A stretch of 64,000 bases of DNA from an uncultured SAR86 cluster bacterium (GCA_902630885.1 CACOWI010000001.1:124001-188000), one strand, 5' to 3'. Shown: positions 12,573 through 22,650, counted from the stretch's first letter. Notes: generated by a model from the sequence alone, not told the origin. A program made the numbers and translations.

Positions 12573-12578
12573 AAGGAG
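12573..12578 (+). promoter_or_regulatory. Ribosome binding site deciding an ATT start
   Basis: AAGGAG, a near-perfect Shine-Dalgarno sequence, lies six bases before ATT at 12585. Few genes in this window have so clear a site, and no conventional start codon lies downstream until 12909. This is the main evidence for non-canonical initiation of the acyltransferase gene. Confidence 0.7.
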
Positions 12579-12584
12579 AAAATT

Positions 12585-13304
12585 ATTCGAAAAGATAATC
12601 GACCATATTGGCTCAAAAAATACACTACAAAATTAAATAAAATATATGTAAGGCATTTTTTAAAACCTCAATTTAAGCACCTTGGAAAGGGCGGAGCATA
12701 TTTCAAACCAAGATATATAAAAGTATTCGGATACAACGTCAGCATTGATGATTACCCTACAATAATTGGCGCAAGTGATGCAAAAGTTCAACTAACCGCA
12801 TGGAATATTGGCGATCACAAAGGTGAGATAACAATTGGAAAGTATTCTCTAATAACACCAGGAGTTAGGATCATATCAGCAGAAAAAATTGAAATAGGAG
12901 AAGCATGCATGATTGCTCATGGAGCATATATTTCTGATGCAGATTGGCATGGCATTTATGACAGAGCTGAACCAGTTGGTAAAACTAAACCTATAAAGTT
13001 TGAAGATAACGTATGGATTGGCGATAGTGCAATTATTTGTAAAGGAGTTACTATTGGAAAAAATAGTATTATTGGAGCCGGAGCTGTTGTAACAAAGAAT
13101 GTCCCAAAAAATAGTGTATTTGCTGGAAATCCTGCAAAACTGGTTAAAAAACTTGATCAAGAAGACTTTAATACAAGAAAAGATTTTTTCAGTGATCCAA
13201 AAAAATTAGCGCATGATTTTGACATGCTTGACAGATATTCATTGAAAAGTAATACATTTTTAAATTGGCTAAAAAGTATATTTTTTCCTGACAATACTCA
13301 TTAA
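12585..13304 (+). CDS. Hexapeptide-repeat acyltransferase (WcaF/LacA-like), probable ATT start
   Basis: The product is a left-handed beta-helix acyltransferase of the sugar or lipid O-acetyltransferase type. The C-terminal part has repeated hexapeptides such as IGDSAIICKGVTIGKNSIIGAG and the terminal GNPAKLVKK, with a probable catalytic His in SDADWHG. The first ATG in frame is at 12909, in the middle of the fold. The frame is open with good coding character back to 12534 without any ATG, GTG or TTG. A strong AAGGAG at 12573-12578 sits six bases before an ATT at 12585, giving 239 residues that begin IRKDNRPYWLKKY, which resembles the N-terminus of related acyltransferases as I remember them. 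The ATT start is inferred. An adjacent ATT at 12582 is less well spaced. Confidence 0.8.
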   Translation: MRKDNRPYWLKKYTTKLNKIYVRHFLKPQFKHLGKGGAYFKPRYIKVFGYNVSIDDYPTIIGASDAKVQLTAWNIGDHKGEITIGKYSLITPGVRIISAEKIEIGEACMIAHGAYISDADWHGIYDRAEPVGKTKPIKFEDNVWIGDSAIICKGVTIGKNSIIGAGAVVTKNVPKNSVFAGNPAKLVKKLDQEDFNTRKDFFSDPKKLAHDFDMLDRYSLKSNTFLNWLKSIFFPDNTH

Positions 13305-13388
13305 AAATATTCATAGTTTATAAAAAATAAATAGTTTCTATAAAATCTAATTTCTATCTAATTACACTCTTTTTAATTACAATTAGGT

Positions 13389-13784
13389 ATGTCAAATCAT
13401 ACTAAAACAGATAATGAGTGGAAAAAGCTTCTGAGTGATGAATCATTCAGAGTGACTAGACAAGCTGGTACTGAAAAACCGTTCACTGGTAAATACTGGA
13501 ATTTTAATGAAAATGGTGTATATAAATGTATATGTTGTGGAGAAAATCTTTTTGAATCAGATACAAAATTTGATGCTGGATGTGGCTGGCCAAGCTTTTT
13601 TGTTCCTGTAGATGAAAATTGTATCAATGAGTTTGAAGATAAATCATTCGGAATGGTAAGAACTGAAGTTAAATGCTCTAATTGCGATGCTCACCTCGGA
13701 CATGTTTTTAATGATGGACCTCAACCAACTGGCTTGAGATATTGTATAAATTCTGCATCCCTAGATTTTGAACAAAACCAATAA
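13389..13784 (+). CDS. msrB: Peptide-methionine (R)-S-oxide reductase MsrB
   Basis: The enzyme reduces methionine-R-sulfoxide in proteins, an oxidative-damage repair step in the cytoplasm. The 131-residue length fits. The two zinc-binding pairs are CICCGE (about residue 47) and [12 protein letters not shown] (about 95). GCGWPSFF is the substrate pocket and RYCINSASL carries the catalytic cysteine. The end of the gene overlaps the murJ start by 17 bases. Confidence 0.95.
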   Translation: MSNHTKTDNEWKKLLSDESFRVTRQAGTEKPFTGKYWNFNENGVYKCICCGENLFESDTKFDAGCGWPSFFVPVDENCINEFEDKSFGMVRTEVKCSNCDAHLGHVFNDGPQPTGLRYCINSASLDFEQNQ

Positions 13785-15336
13785 ATTAAATAAAAAACCC
13801 TCCAGTGGATTATTTAATAATCTAGGGAAAGTTGTATCTGGTACAGGCCTCTCCAGAATATTTGGTTTAATAAGAGATATTTCAACAACAAATCTCTTAG
13901 GCGCGTCAATCTTTCATGATATTTTTGTAATTTGCCTAAAAATTCCAAATTTATTTAGGCGGTTTTTTGCCGAGGGAGCTTTTAATCAAGCGTTCATTCC
14001 TATATACAGCGATTATGAGAAAGAAAATGATTTAGTTAATACTCGTGATTTTTTAAACTCTCTAGCTGGCATTCTCATAACTGCTTTGTTTGTTTTCACA
14101 ATATTTGTATTAATTTTTGCACCAATATTTATTTTTATTTTTGCTCCTGGATTTTATTTTGATCCTGTGAAAAAAGATTTATCAATAAATATTTTAAGAA
14201 TAATGTTTCCATATCTTGCATTGATATCTCTAGTAGCTTTTGCTGGAGGAATTCAAAATACTCACAAAAGATTTTCGATCCCTGCATATACTCCAATATT
14301 TTTTAATTTATCACTCATAATTGCAGCAATCATAGTTGCGCCAATGTATGAGATGCCAATTTACGTTCTTGCATGGGGTGTCTTATTAGCTGGTGTTCTT
14401 CAACTATTGATTCAGATCTTACCCCTATGGAGATTAAATAGACTACCAATCCCTAAAATTAATATAGACAACCCAGGTTTAAAAAATTTTTTTAGATTGA
14501 TTATTCCTGCAGTTTTAGCTGGAGGAATAATCCAAATTAATTTACTTGTTGATACAATTTTTGCTTCTCTACTTGAAACAGGAAGCCCAACATGGCTGTA
14601 TGTATCTGATAGATTGATTCAGTTTCCCATGGGTATTTTTGCAATTGCAATTGGTACAGTTTTATTACCGACTTTATCCAAATTTGATTTAAATTATGAA
14701 AAAGATGAATTCATTTTAGGAATTCAAAAAGGTCAAAAATTTGTACTATATATTGCTATTCCATCTTTAATAGGATTATTTTTTTGTGCTGAAGATTTAA
14801 TCAGCACAATTTTTTATAGAGGTGCCTTTTCATCAATGGATGTTATTAATTCTTCTTACAGCTTGATGGCATTCTCATTTGGATTACCTTTTTTTATGCT
14901 TATGAAAGTTCTGACTCCTGCTTTTTTTGCTAGAAAGGATACTAAAACTCCAATGTATGTGGCATTAATGTCATTAGTTTTAAATGCTTTATTTAATTAC
15001 TATCTAGCATTTATTCTAGATTATGGGCATATTGGTATTGCAATTGGGAGTTCTTTGGCAGCTATATTTAGTGTTTTGGCATTAGAAATCGTTTTATACA
15101 GAGATGGATTTGTTAAATCACCAAGTATTTTTAATAAATTTAACTTAAATCTATTTATTTCTAGTTTATTTCTTATTACCTTTTTGTATTTTTATACTTC
15201 TCAGATGGATTTTTTGAAACTAACCCAGGTTGAAAGAATATTTTACTTATCAATTGAAGTAGTAGTTTCAATATTAATTTATTTTTCAATTTCAAGATTA
15301 ATACTAAATAAACCATTAAGATTTTTATTTGATTAA
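13768..15336 (+). CDS. murJ: Lipid II flippase MurJ
   Basis: MurJ moves the peptidoglycan precursor lipid II across the inner membrane. The 522-residue protein has about 14 hydrophobic helices. It contains the family signature [21 protein letters not shown] and [11 protein letters not shown]. Translation appears to start at TTG 13768, inside the 3' end of msrB, because no ATG or GTG occurs before the conserved [14 protein letters not shown] segment. It is followed at once by ribF, an order common in gammaproteobacteria (murJ-ribF-ileS-lspA-ispH). Confidence 0.95.
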   Translation: MNKTNKLNKKPSSGLFNNLGKVVSGTGLSRIFGLIRDISTTNLLGASIFHDIFVICLKIPNLFRRFFAEGAFNQAFIPIYSDYEKENDLVNTRDFLNSLAGILITALFVFTIFVLIFAPIFIFIFAPGFYFDPVKKDLSINILRIMFPYLALISLVAFAGGIQNTHKRFSIPAYTPIFFNLSLIIAAIIVAPMYEMPIYVLAWGVLLAGVLQLLIQILPLWRLNRLPIPKINIDNPGLKNFFRLIIPAVLAGGIIQINLLVDTIFASLLETGSPTWLYVSDRLIQFPMGIFAIAIGTVLLPTLSKFDLNYEKDEFILGIQKGQKFVLYIAIPSLIGLFFCAEDLISTIFYRGAFSSMDVINSSYSLMAFSFGLPFFMLMKVLTPAFFARKDTKTPMYVALMSLVLNALFNYYLAFILDYGHIGIAIGSSLAAIFSVLALEIVLYRDGFVKSPSIFNKFNLNLFISSLFLITFLYFYTSQMDFLKLTQVERIFYLSIEVVVSILIYFSISRLILNKPLRFLFD

Positions 15337-15337
15337 T

Positions 15338-16300
15338 ATGTATTTAATTAGAGGACAACATAACCTTAGCTTGTTTCAATCAAGATATCCTGATATTCCT
15401 TTATCAGGAACAATAGGAAACTTTGACGGATTGCATTTAGGGCATCAAGCAATTTTGGAAAAAATAAAGAATAATGCAAAGAAAAATAATGCAAAAACAA
15501 TAGTTTTTTTTACTGAGCCTCATGCTGCAGAGTATTTCTCAAAGGTAAGAGATAACAATCAAACTCCACCTCCAAGAATATGTCCATGGAGGGAAAAAGT
15601 GAAACTTCTTAAAAAAAGTAAAATAGATTTTGCTTGCTTTTTAAAATTCAATAATGAACTTAGAACGATGTCGCCAAATGAATTCATATCTGAAATTTTA
15701 GATTCGATTAATCTAGTAAGTTTTACTGTAGGAGATGATTTCCGATTTGGTGCTGATAGAAAAGGCGACACTGATTTGTTGAGAAATTGGGGAAATCAAA
15801 ATGGCATTATGGTAGAAAATACTGAAACAATTGTATTAGATGGCCAAAGAGTCAGTAGTACAAGAATTAGAGAAGAACTCTTAAATAATAATTTTAAGGG
15901 CGCTGAAAAACTACTTGGTAGGCCATACACTTTTTCTGGAAAAGTTGTTCATGGTCAACATCTTGGAAGGACAATTAATATTCCAACAGCAAATATATGG
16001 CTACCAAATCAAAGATTACCAATAAAGGGAGTTTATGCCGTTAAATGCAGACTAAATAGTATTAATTTAAATGGAATAGCTAATATGGGTGTTAGGCCAA
16101 CGGTTGGAGGTGAAAAGCCTGTATTGGAAGTGCACTTATTTGAATTTAACGAAAATATTTATTCTCAGAGACTTCGGGTTAAATTTGTAGAAAAAATAAG
16201 AGATGAAAAGAAATTTGATAATTTAGACATGTTAAAATCTCAAATCCAAGAGGATATATCGATAGCAAAAAAAATTTTACAAACTCCCAATGACAGTTAA
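15338..16300 (+). CDS. ribF: Bifunctional riboflavin kinase / FAD synthetase
   Basis: RibF phosphorylates riboflavin to FMN and adenylates it to FAD. The 320-residue product has an N-terminal nucleotidyltransferase domain with GNFDGLHLGHQAI. VGDDFRFGADRKGD and SSTRIREEL follow. The C-terminal flavokinase domain has GRPYTFSGKVVHGQHLGRTINIPTAN and GVYAVK. ATG at 15338 lies one base after the murJ stop and is preferred over a TTG at 15329. It overlaps ileS by 11 bases. Confidence 0.95.
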   Translation: MYLIRGQHNLSLFQSRYPDIPLSGTIGNFDGLHLGHQAILEKIKNNAKKNNAKTIVFFTEPHAAEYFSKVRDNNQTPPPRICPWREKVKLLKKSKIDFACFLKFNNELRTMSPNEFISEILDSINLVSFTVGDDFRFGADRKGDTDLLRNWGNQNGIMVENTETIVLDGQRVSSTRIREELLNNNFKGAEKLLGRPYTFSGKVVHGQHLGRTINIPTANIWLPNQRLPIKGVYAVKCRLNSINLNGIANMGVRPTVGGEKPVLEVHLFEFNENIYSQRLRVKFVEKIRDEKKFDNLDMLKSQIQEDISIAKKILQTPNDS

Positions 16301-19061
16301 CTACAGAGATACATTAAATCTTCCAGACACTGAGTTTTCAATGAAAGCTGGATTACCCAGAAAAGAGCCAGAAATATTAGAAATGTGGTCCAAAAAAGAT
16401 TTATATGGAAAGATTAGAAAAAAATATGAGGATAAAGAATTATTTCTTTTACATGATGGACCTCCTTATGCAAATGGAGATATACATCTTGGACATTCGG
16501 TCAATAAAATCCTTAAGGACATAACTATTAAATATAAAACCCTTAAAGGTTTTAATGCTCCTTATATACCTGGATGGGATTGTCATGGTCTTCCAATTGA
16601 ACTTAACGTTGAAAAGAAACATGGAAAAAACAGTGAACTTGTTAAAAATAAAGAAAGTTTTCAAAAAGCATGTAAGGAATATGCTGAAAGCCAAATATTT
16701 AAGCAATTAGAGGACTTTAAAAGATTGGGTGTATTCGGTGATTGGGAAAATACCTATAAATCACTAGATTCTAAATTTGAAGCAGACATTGTTAGATCTT
16801 TAGGCAAAATTTTTAAAGAAGGCCATTTAGAAAAAGGTGAAAAGCCTGTTCACTGGTGCCAAGACTGCGGGTCATCTTTAGCAGAGGCAGAAGTTGAATA
16901 TATCGATAAGACATCAAAATCTATAGATGTTGCATTTAAGGTAGACGAAAAATCTTTAAAAAATGTAAAAAATATATTCAATATTGAAAACATAGAAGAA
17001 ATTTCATTTGTTATTTGGACTACAACACCTTGGACGATACCCTCAAATGTAGCAGTATGTATAAATCCAGAATTTAAATACTCACTCATAGAAATGAATA
17101 ATAAGTTTTATGTAATTGCTTATGAGATGATTGATCAATGTTCAGATAGATGGCAACAAAAAATTGATGTTGTATCGACAGCAGAGGGCAAAGAATTAAA
17201 GGATATTAATCTTAAACATCCATTTCTAGAAAGAAAATCTGTTCTTCTTCATGGAGATCATGTAACAACAGAAACAGGAACTGGATGTGTTCACACTGCA
17301 CCTGCTCATGGTATGGACGATCATTTAATATGTAAAAAAAATAAAATTGATACAATCAAATCTCTTAACAATAAAGCTTTCTTTAAAGAAGAACTGGATT
17401 TTATTGCAGGCCTTCCAGCTATAAAAGCAGACCCACTTATAGTTGAAAAATTACAAGAACACGATTCATTAATCAATATTGAGGATTATCATCATTCTTA
17501 TCCTCATTGCTGGAGGCACAAAACGCCTCTTATTTTTACATCTACTCCTCAGTGGTTTATTTCAATGAAGAAAAATAATCTTATTGATGGTGCTTTAGAA
17601 AATATTAAAAGTGTGAATTGGGAGCCCTCATGGGGCCTTCAAAGAATTGAATCTATGCTTATTGATAGGCCAGATTGGTGTATTTCTAGACAAAGAAATT
17701 GGGGAGTTCCTATAACTTTAGTTGTTCATAAAGATACTGGCGAAATCCATCCTAAACAGAGTGAATTATTTGAAAAATTTGCAAAAATTATTGAAAAAGA
17801 CGGAATTTCAGCATGGGATAAATTGAATTTGAAAGATTTTATTTCTGATCATGAAGAATATATCAAAACCTCTGATTCCCTTGATGTTTGGTTTGATTCT
17901 GGAGTAACACATTATGCAGTATCTTCAAAAAGATTTGGAAACAATGTTATTTCAGACCTTTACCTTGAAGGCTCTGATCAACATAGGGGCTGGTTCCAAT
18001 CATCACTGTTAACAAGCATTGCTATGAACAATACTGCACCATATAAGGCAGTTTTAACTCACGGTTTTGTTGTGGATGAGCAAGGAAGAAAACAATCAAA
18101 ATCTCTTGGAAATGTTGTCTCACCTCAAAAAGTATGGGACAGCTTAGGAGCAGATATTTTAAGACTTTGGGTGGCTTCAACAGATTTTAGAAGTGAAATG
18201 GTGGCGTCTGACGAAATATTAAAGAGAACCTCTGATCAATATAGACGTATCAGAAATACTTTTAGATTTATTTTAGGCAATTTGAGTGATTTTGATGATA
18301 AAAGTAAGGTTGAGCCTGAGAGTCAAGTTGAATTAGATAAATGGATTATCAATGAAACAAAAGTTCTTCAAAAAGAAGTCTTAAAATTATACGAATCATA
18401 TTCTTACCATAAGGCAATTCAAAAAATACATAACTTCTGTGTCACTGAATTGGGAGGTATATACCTTGATATCATTAAGGACAGGCTATATACATGCAAA
18501 AATGATTCTTCAGCCAGAAGATCATGTCAAACTAGCCTTGATTTTATTTTAAATACATTGGTAAGACTCATTGCTCCAATTCTTTCCTACACAGCAGAAG
18601 AAATTTGGCAAACAAGCAATAGATTAAATTGTCAGGAGGACTCAGTTTTCCTAACAAATTTTGATATTTCTGAAATGAACTCTGAATCTAATATTGATCA
18701 GTCTGAGTGGAAGAGAATTTTTGAAATTAAAGACGCTGTTAATCAATCAATTGAAGAGATGAGAAATGAGAATAAACTTAAAGGATCACTCGATTCAGTC
18801 GTAGAAATCCAAGCTACCTCAAATGATATACAAATTCTAAAGAAACTTGGTGATGAACTTCATTTTTTGTTTATTTCTTCAGAGGCAAGTATAAGAGAGG
18901 GAAAAACCTTTGGAATTAAAATTAAATCTTCAAAAAACTCCAAATGTGTAAGGTGTTGGCATAGACATTCATCAGTAGGATCTTACGAAAATCATGCTGA
19001 GTTGTGTAATAGATGCGTTGATAATATAGAAAATGATGGTGAGCAAAGAAAATCTTTATAA
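16290..19061 (+). CDS. ileS: Isoleucyl-tRNA synthetase
   Basis: This class I synthetase charges tRNA-Ile. The 923-residue protein has the HIGH-type motif HLGH in GDIHLGHSVNKI, the editing (CP1) domain with TTTPWTIPSN, and the KMSKS-type motif as KQSKS in GRKQSKSLGNVV. A C-terminal zinc finger with CVRCWH and CNRCVDN places it among eubacterial-type IleRS. The gene overlaps both ribF and lspA, in keeping with one operon. Confidence 0.97.
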   Translation: MTVNYRDTLNLPDTEFSMKAGLPRKEPEILEMWSKKDLYGKIRKKYEDKELFLLHDGPPYANGDIHLGHSVNKILKDITIKYKTLKGFNAPYIPGWDCHGLPIELNVEKKHGKNSELVKNKESFQKACKEYAESQIFKQLEDFKRLGVFGDWENTYKSLDSKFEADIVRSLGKIFKEGHLEKGEKPVHWCQDCGSSLAEAEVEYIDKTSKSIDVAFKVDEKSLKNVKNIFNIENIEEISFVIWTTTPWTIPSNVAVCINPEFKYSLIEMNNKFYVIAYEMIDQCSDRWQQKIDVVSTAEGKELKDINLKHPFLERKSVLLHGDHVTTETGTGCVHTAPAHGMDDHLICKKNKIDTIKSLNNKAFFKEELDFIAGLPAIKADPLIVEKLQEHDSLINIEDYHHSYPHCWRHKTPLIFTSTPQWFISMKKNNLIDGALENIKSVNWEPSWGLQRIESMLIDRPDWCISRQRNWGVPITLVVHKDTGEIHPKQSELFEKFAKIIEKDGISAWDKLNLKDFISDHEEYIKTSDSLDVWFDSGVTHYAVSSKRFGNNVISDLYLEGSDQHRGWFQSSLLTSIAMNNTAPYKAVLTHGFVVDEQGRKQSKSLGNVVSPQKVWDSLGADILRLWVASTDFRSEMVASDEILKRTSDQYRRIRNTFRFILGNLSDFDDKSKVEPESQVELDKWIINETKVLQKEVLKLYESYSYHKAIQKIHNFCVTELGGIYLDIIKDRLYTCKNDSSARRSCQTSLDFILNTLVRLIAPILSYTAEEIWQTSNRLNCQEDSVFLTNFDISEMNSESNIDQSEWKRIFEIKDAVNQSIEEMRNENKLKGSLDSVVEIQATSNDIQILKKLGDELHFLFISSEASIREGKTFGIKIKSSKNSKCVRCWHRHSSVGSYENHAELCNRCVDNIENDGEQRKSL

Positions 19062-19518
19062 CTATAGATTTATATTGATTATTATTTTCTTAATATCACT
19101 TGATATATCCTCTAAATTTATTGCCAACAATAATTTGCTGTTTGGTCAGTCAATAGCCACGTTTATTCCATTTATTGAATATTTACTACTTTATAACTCC
19201 GGTATTGCATTTGGAATATTGGATAATAGAGGAGATTTAGCATCAAATTTATTATTGATATTAACAATAATCATAACTCTTTATCTTATATGGATGATTG
19301 TCAATGAGACCAAAGATAGAAACAAGATTGCATTGTCATTTATTGCTGGAGGTGCAATTGGAAATGTTCTTGATAGAATTAATGATGGAAGCGTAACAGA
19401 CTTTCTTCATCTGAAAATATATAATTATTCACTTTTCGTTTTTAATTTAGCTGATGCATTTATAACGATTGGAGCAATATTAATTATATACTTTGAATTA
19501 AAAGATTATTTGAAATGA
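19033..19518 (+). CDS. lspA: Lipoprotein signal peptidase
   Basis: This aspartyl membrane protease removes the signal peptide from diacylglyceryl-prolipoproteins. The 161-residue product has four hydrophobic segments. The catalytic aspartates lie in GNVLDRINDGSVTDFLHL and FNLADAFITIG, and YNSGIAFGIL is the conserved NxGxAF motif. The start lies inside ileS, giving a 29-base overlap; ATG codons at 19033 and 19036 and GTG at 19039 are all possible. It is followed by ispH with a four-base overlap. Confidence 0.93.
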   Translation: MMVSKENLYNYRFILIIIFLISLDISSKFIANNNLLFGQSIATFIPFIEYLLLYNSGIAFGILDNRGDLASNLLLILTIIITLYLIWMIVNETKDRNKIALSFIAGGAIGNVLDRINDGSVTDFLHLKIYNYSLFVFNLADAFITIGAILIIYFELKDYLK

Positions 19519-20453
19519 CAAAAGAAATAAAATTAGCCAATCCTAGGGGTTTTTGTGCTGGTGTTGACAGAGCCATAGACATTGTAAATAAAGCTCTTGA
19601 AATCTATGGAGCACCTGTATATGTAAAACATGAAGTTGTTCATAATAAAGTAGTCGTTGAAGATTTAAGAAATAGGGGTGCTATATTTGTTGAAGAGATT
19701 GATGAAATACCTGATGATTCACTAGTAATTTTTAGTGCCCATGGCGTATCTAGTGAGGTTGAAGATGCTACAAAAGCTAGAAATTTAAATTTTTTTGATG
19801 CCACATGTCCTTTAGTAACTAAGGTTCATATGGAAGTTAGAAAACATGCAAAAGCAAACAGAGATATTATTTTAATAGGTCACGAGGGCCATCCTGAAGT
19901 TGAGGGCACAATGGGCCGTCATATAAATTCTGAGAATAGTTCAATTTTTTTAGTTCAGGATGAGAATGATGCCTTAACTATAAACGTCAATAAAAAAGAA
20001 AGACTAGCTCTTGTTACTCAGACCACTCTCAGTGTTGATGAAACAATGTCAATAATTGATATTCTTAAAAAAAGATTTCCAAGCATAGAAATTCCAAAAA
20101 AAGATGATATTTGTTATGCAACACAAAACAGACAAGATGCTGTAAAACAACTTGCTCTTGAATCAGATTACATAGTTGTGGTTGGTTCAAAAAATAGCTC
20201 AAATTCAAACAGATTAAAGGAGCTTGCTGAAAAATGTGGATGCAAATCAGCTTTAATAGATGAGTTTTCAGACTTAGATTTAGAGGATATTCAAAATTGT
20301 AAAAGTATTGCTGTTACAGCTGGAGCATCTGCTCCAGAGTCTAGGGTCATGGAGATCGCAAAATCTTTAGAAAATTATTTTGATGCAAAGCTTGTTGAAG
20401 ATGGAGAAGATAACGAGAATGTTTATTTTAAAATGCCTCCTGGGTTGAGATAA
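19515..20453 (+). CDS. ispH: 4-hydroxy-3-methylbut-2-enyl diphosphate reductase IspH
   Basis: IspH makes IPP and DMAPP in the last step of the MEP isoprenoid pathway using an iron-sulfur cluster. The 312-residue protein has cluster cysteines in PRGFCAGVDRA, DATCPLVTKVH and the later cysteine-containing segments. HEVVHNKVVVEDL and GAS APESRVMEIA-type motifs mark substrate binding. The ATGA overlap with lspA couples translation. It is followed without a gap by ampD. Confidence 0.96.
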   Translation: MTKEIKLANPRGFCAGVDRAIDIVNKALEIYGAPVYVKHEVVHNKVVVEDLRNRGAIFVEEIDEIPDDSLVIFSAHGVSSEVEDATKARNLNFFDATCPLVTKVHMEVRKHAKANRDIILIGHEGHPEVEGTMGRHINSENSSIFLVQDENDALTINVNKKERLALVTQTTLSVDETMSIIDILKKRFPSIEIPKKDDICYATQNRQDAVKQLALESDYIVVVGSKNSSNSNRLKELAEKCGCKSALIDEFSDLDLEDIQNCKSIAVTAGASAPESRVMEIAKSLENYFDAKLVEDGEDNENVYFKMPPGLR

Positions 20454-20993
20454 ATGCAAATTGAAAATCATATTTTTCAAAACATAAAATTTCTACAATC
20501 TCCAAATTTCAACGAAAGACCTAAAAATTCAATAATTAGTTTGATTGTTATTCATTCAATAAGTCTTCCTCCTAATGTATACGGAAATGAATATGTTGAA
20601 GATTTTTTTATGAACAAACTCAAAATATCTGATCATGATTATTTTGATGAGATCAAAGATTTAAAAGTATCATCGCATGTATACATAAAGAGAACTGGTG
20701 AAATAATTCAATTCGTACCTTTTAATATGAGAGCATGGCATGCAGGTAATTCTTCATATAAGGGTGTTGATGACTGTAACAACTATTCAATAGGAATTGA
20801 GCTTGAAGGGGCAGATGACGATAACTTTTCAAATAATCAATATGAAAAATTAATTCAAATTTCAAAACTAATTATTAAGAATTATCCAGAAATAAATAAA
20901 GATAAAATCGTAGGACATTCTGAAATTTCACCTGGCAGGAAAACAGATCCTGGACATAAGTTTGAATGGAATAGATATTTAAATGCGCTATGA
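20454..20993 (+). CDS. ampD: 1,6-anhydro-N-acetylmuramyl-L-alanine amidase AmpD
   Basis: AmpD cleaves the stem peptide from anhydromuropeptides during cell-wall recycling in the cytoplasm. The 179-residue protein has the zinc ligands in VIHSIS, VGHSEISPGRKTDPG, and the substrate motif RAWHAGNSSYKG. No signal peptide is seen, matching the cytosolic enzyme. The neighbour ampG overlaps by four bases and imports the substrate, so the pair forms a recycling unit. Confidence 0.93.
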   Translation: MQIENHIFQNIKFLQSPNFNERPKNSIISLIVIHSISLPPNVYGNEYVEDFFMNKLKISDHDYFDEIKDLKVSSHVYIKRTGEIIQFVPFNMRAWHAGNSSYKGVDDCNNYSIGIELEGADDDNFSNNQYEKLIQISKLIIKNYPEINKDKIVGHSEISPGRKTDPGHKFEWNRYLNAL

Positions 20994-22255
20994 ATAAAAA
21001 AGATTATCTAAAAATGATTTCATTTACAGGCTTTGGATTTTCTTCTGGTTTGCCATATGTGTTAATTTTAATAACTCTTACAGCTTGGTTAAGAGATATA
21101 GGGATAGATTTGAGCCTCATTGGTTTTATAAGCTGGATTAGTCTAGCTTACTCAATAAAATTTCTATGGGCGCCCTTTGTTGATAGATTTTCAGTTCCTT
21201 TATTAAATATTTTTGGATCACGAAGAAGCTGGATTGTTTTAATGCAAATTATAATAATTATCTCTTTATTAACACTTTCAAATGTAAATCCAATAACTAA
21301 TTTAACTTTTTTTGCATTTATTGCATTGATTATTGCATTAGCTGGTTCGATTCAGGATATAGCAATAGATGCTTTCAGAATTGAGAGTGCAAAACTCGAA
21401 GATCAAGGAAATTTAGCAGCTGGATATCAATTTGGATACAGAATAGCAATTTTGGTTGGATCTTCTCTTGCATTAATAATTGCATCAAACTTTTCATGGG
21501 CATTTGCATATCAATTAATGGCGTTAATATTTGTTGTAAACATAGTTTTATCCATGTTAGTTTCAAGTGAGTCAAAAAATATTGAACTTAAAAAATTAGG
21601 TCATGTTGATTCAATTATTGAGCCACTGAAAGACTTTTTTTCAAGATTTGGGATCAAAATGGCCTCGATTCTACTTTTTATAGTTGCAACTTATAGATTA
21701 ACTGACATTGTAATGGGCCCGATGGCTAATCCATTTTATATTGATCTAGGCTACTCACTTGAGGAAATTGGTTACATTGTGAAAGTGGTTGCACTTTTTG
21801 CAACGATTTTTGGAGTTTTTCTTGGCGGTATTTTAATAAAAAAAATTGGTTTATATAAATCTTTAATAATTGGTGCTATTTTGGTAATGGCAACTAATTT
21901 GTTTTTTTCTTATGCAGCTTTGAGCGAAAAAAATTTAACGTTATTAGCTTCAATAGTTGCCTCAGATAGCATTGCAGCTGGAATAGTTGGCACTGTAAAT
22001 ATAACTTTTTTAACAAGTCTGGTCTCCCAAAAATATACAGGATTTCAGTACGCGTTATTAACTTCATTAATGGCATTTTTAGGAAAAGTATTTGCTGGAT
22101 TCTCGGGATTGATTGTTGAGACCTTTCAAAGCCTATATGGCTTCTCCTATGGATGGATGTCTTTTTATATATTCACATCTATGTTGGCTATACCTGCAAT
22201 TCTAATGATCTATCATAATAGAAGTTTTTTTATCTTAAATAGTGCAAATCAATAG
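20990..22255 (+). CDS. ampG: Muropeptide permease AmpG (MFS)
   Basis: AmpG imports GlcNAc-anhydromuropeptides released from the cell wall. The 421-residue protein has about 12 hydrophobic helices. The N-terminal FSSGLPYVLILITLTAWLRD and the loop WAPFVDRFSVPLL, with GSIQDIAIDAFRIE in the fourth helix region, fit the AmpG group of the major facilitator family. It overlaps ampD, whose enzyme acts on its substrate. Its end overlaps the start of the broken VanZ-like gene. Confidence 0.9.
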   Translation: MNKKDYLKMISFTGFGFSSGLPYVLILITLTAWLRDIGIDLSLIGFISWISLAYSIKFLWAPFVDRFSVPLLNIFGSRRSWIVLMQIIIIISLLTLSNVNPITNLTFFAFIALIIALAGSIQDIAIDAFRIESAKLEDQGNLAAGYQFGYRIAILVGSSLALIIASNFSWAFAYQLMALIFVVNIVLSMLVSSESKNIELKKLGHVDSIIEPLKDFFSRFGIKMASILLFIVATYRLTDIVMGPMANPFYIDLGYSLEEIGYIVKVVALFATIFGVFLGGILIKKIGLYKSLIIGAILVMATNLFFSYAALSEKNLTLLASIVASDSIAAGIVGTVNITFLTSLVSQKYTGFQYALLTSLMAFLGKVFAGFSGLIVETFQSLYGFSYGWMSFYIFTSMLAIPAILMIYHNRSFFILNSANQ

Positions 22256-22574
22256 AAGTATATTTTATTTTTCATTGCTTATGGTGTTTTCATTAAGCGT
22301 TGTAAATGCTGATGACATTCCAAAATTTAATTCATTATCTTTATTATCTGACAAATAAGTACATTTATTAATTTATGCATACCTAAGCTATGTTGGATTT
22401 ATGTGCAAATTTCAAATTTCAAATCTGACTTTAGCATTTTATATTTTTATATTTGGAGCATTTATTGAATTGATGCATCTTTTTCATCCCTATAGATATT
22501 TTGAGTATTTTGACTTACTTGCAATCCTCTTTGGAGTTACAATTGCGTTTTTAATTAATAAGTTAAAAAGTTGA
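22242..22574 (+). pseudogene. VanZ-like membrane protein, broken by an in-frame TAA
   Basis: One frame starting at GTG 22242 reads 38 residues (hydrophobic start, then FNSLSLLSDK) to TAA at 22356-22358. It then continues in the same frame for 71 residues to TGA at 22572-22574. Without the stop, the joined protein has four hydrophobic segments, an SDK-x-VHLLIYAYLSYVGF segment and FGAFIELMHLFHPYRYFEYFDLLA, the pattern of VanZ-like family proteins, which usually read DKLxHFxxYxxL and IExxQxFxPxRxFExxDLLAN. Changing TAA to TTA (Leu) would restore the consensus, so a single substitution explains the break. An internal ATG at 22401 might allow a short C-terminal product. Sequencing error is possible. 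The stretch between ampG and groES otherwise holds nothing I can identify. Confidence 0.72.
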
Positions 22575-22650
22575 ATTGCCTATTGATTTATATTTTTTAG
22601 CCCTTAATTATTGGATATGATAAATTTTAGTAATTTATATGGAGAGATAA

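Noticed and set aside
12909-13304. ATG 12909 as the acyltransferase start
   Set aside because: It lies inside the beta-helix, and coding sequence with family features runs upstream to ATT 12585.
22571-22621. Sigma-32 heat-shock promoter before groES
   Set aside because: TTGAA and CCCTTAAT are 25 bases apart, too far for the usual 13-17; a TATGAT at 22616-22621 is present but without a good -35.
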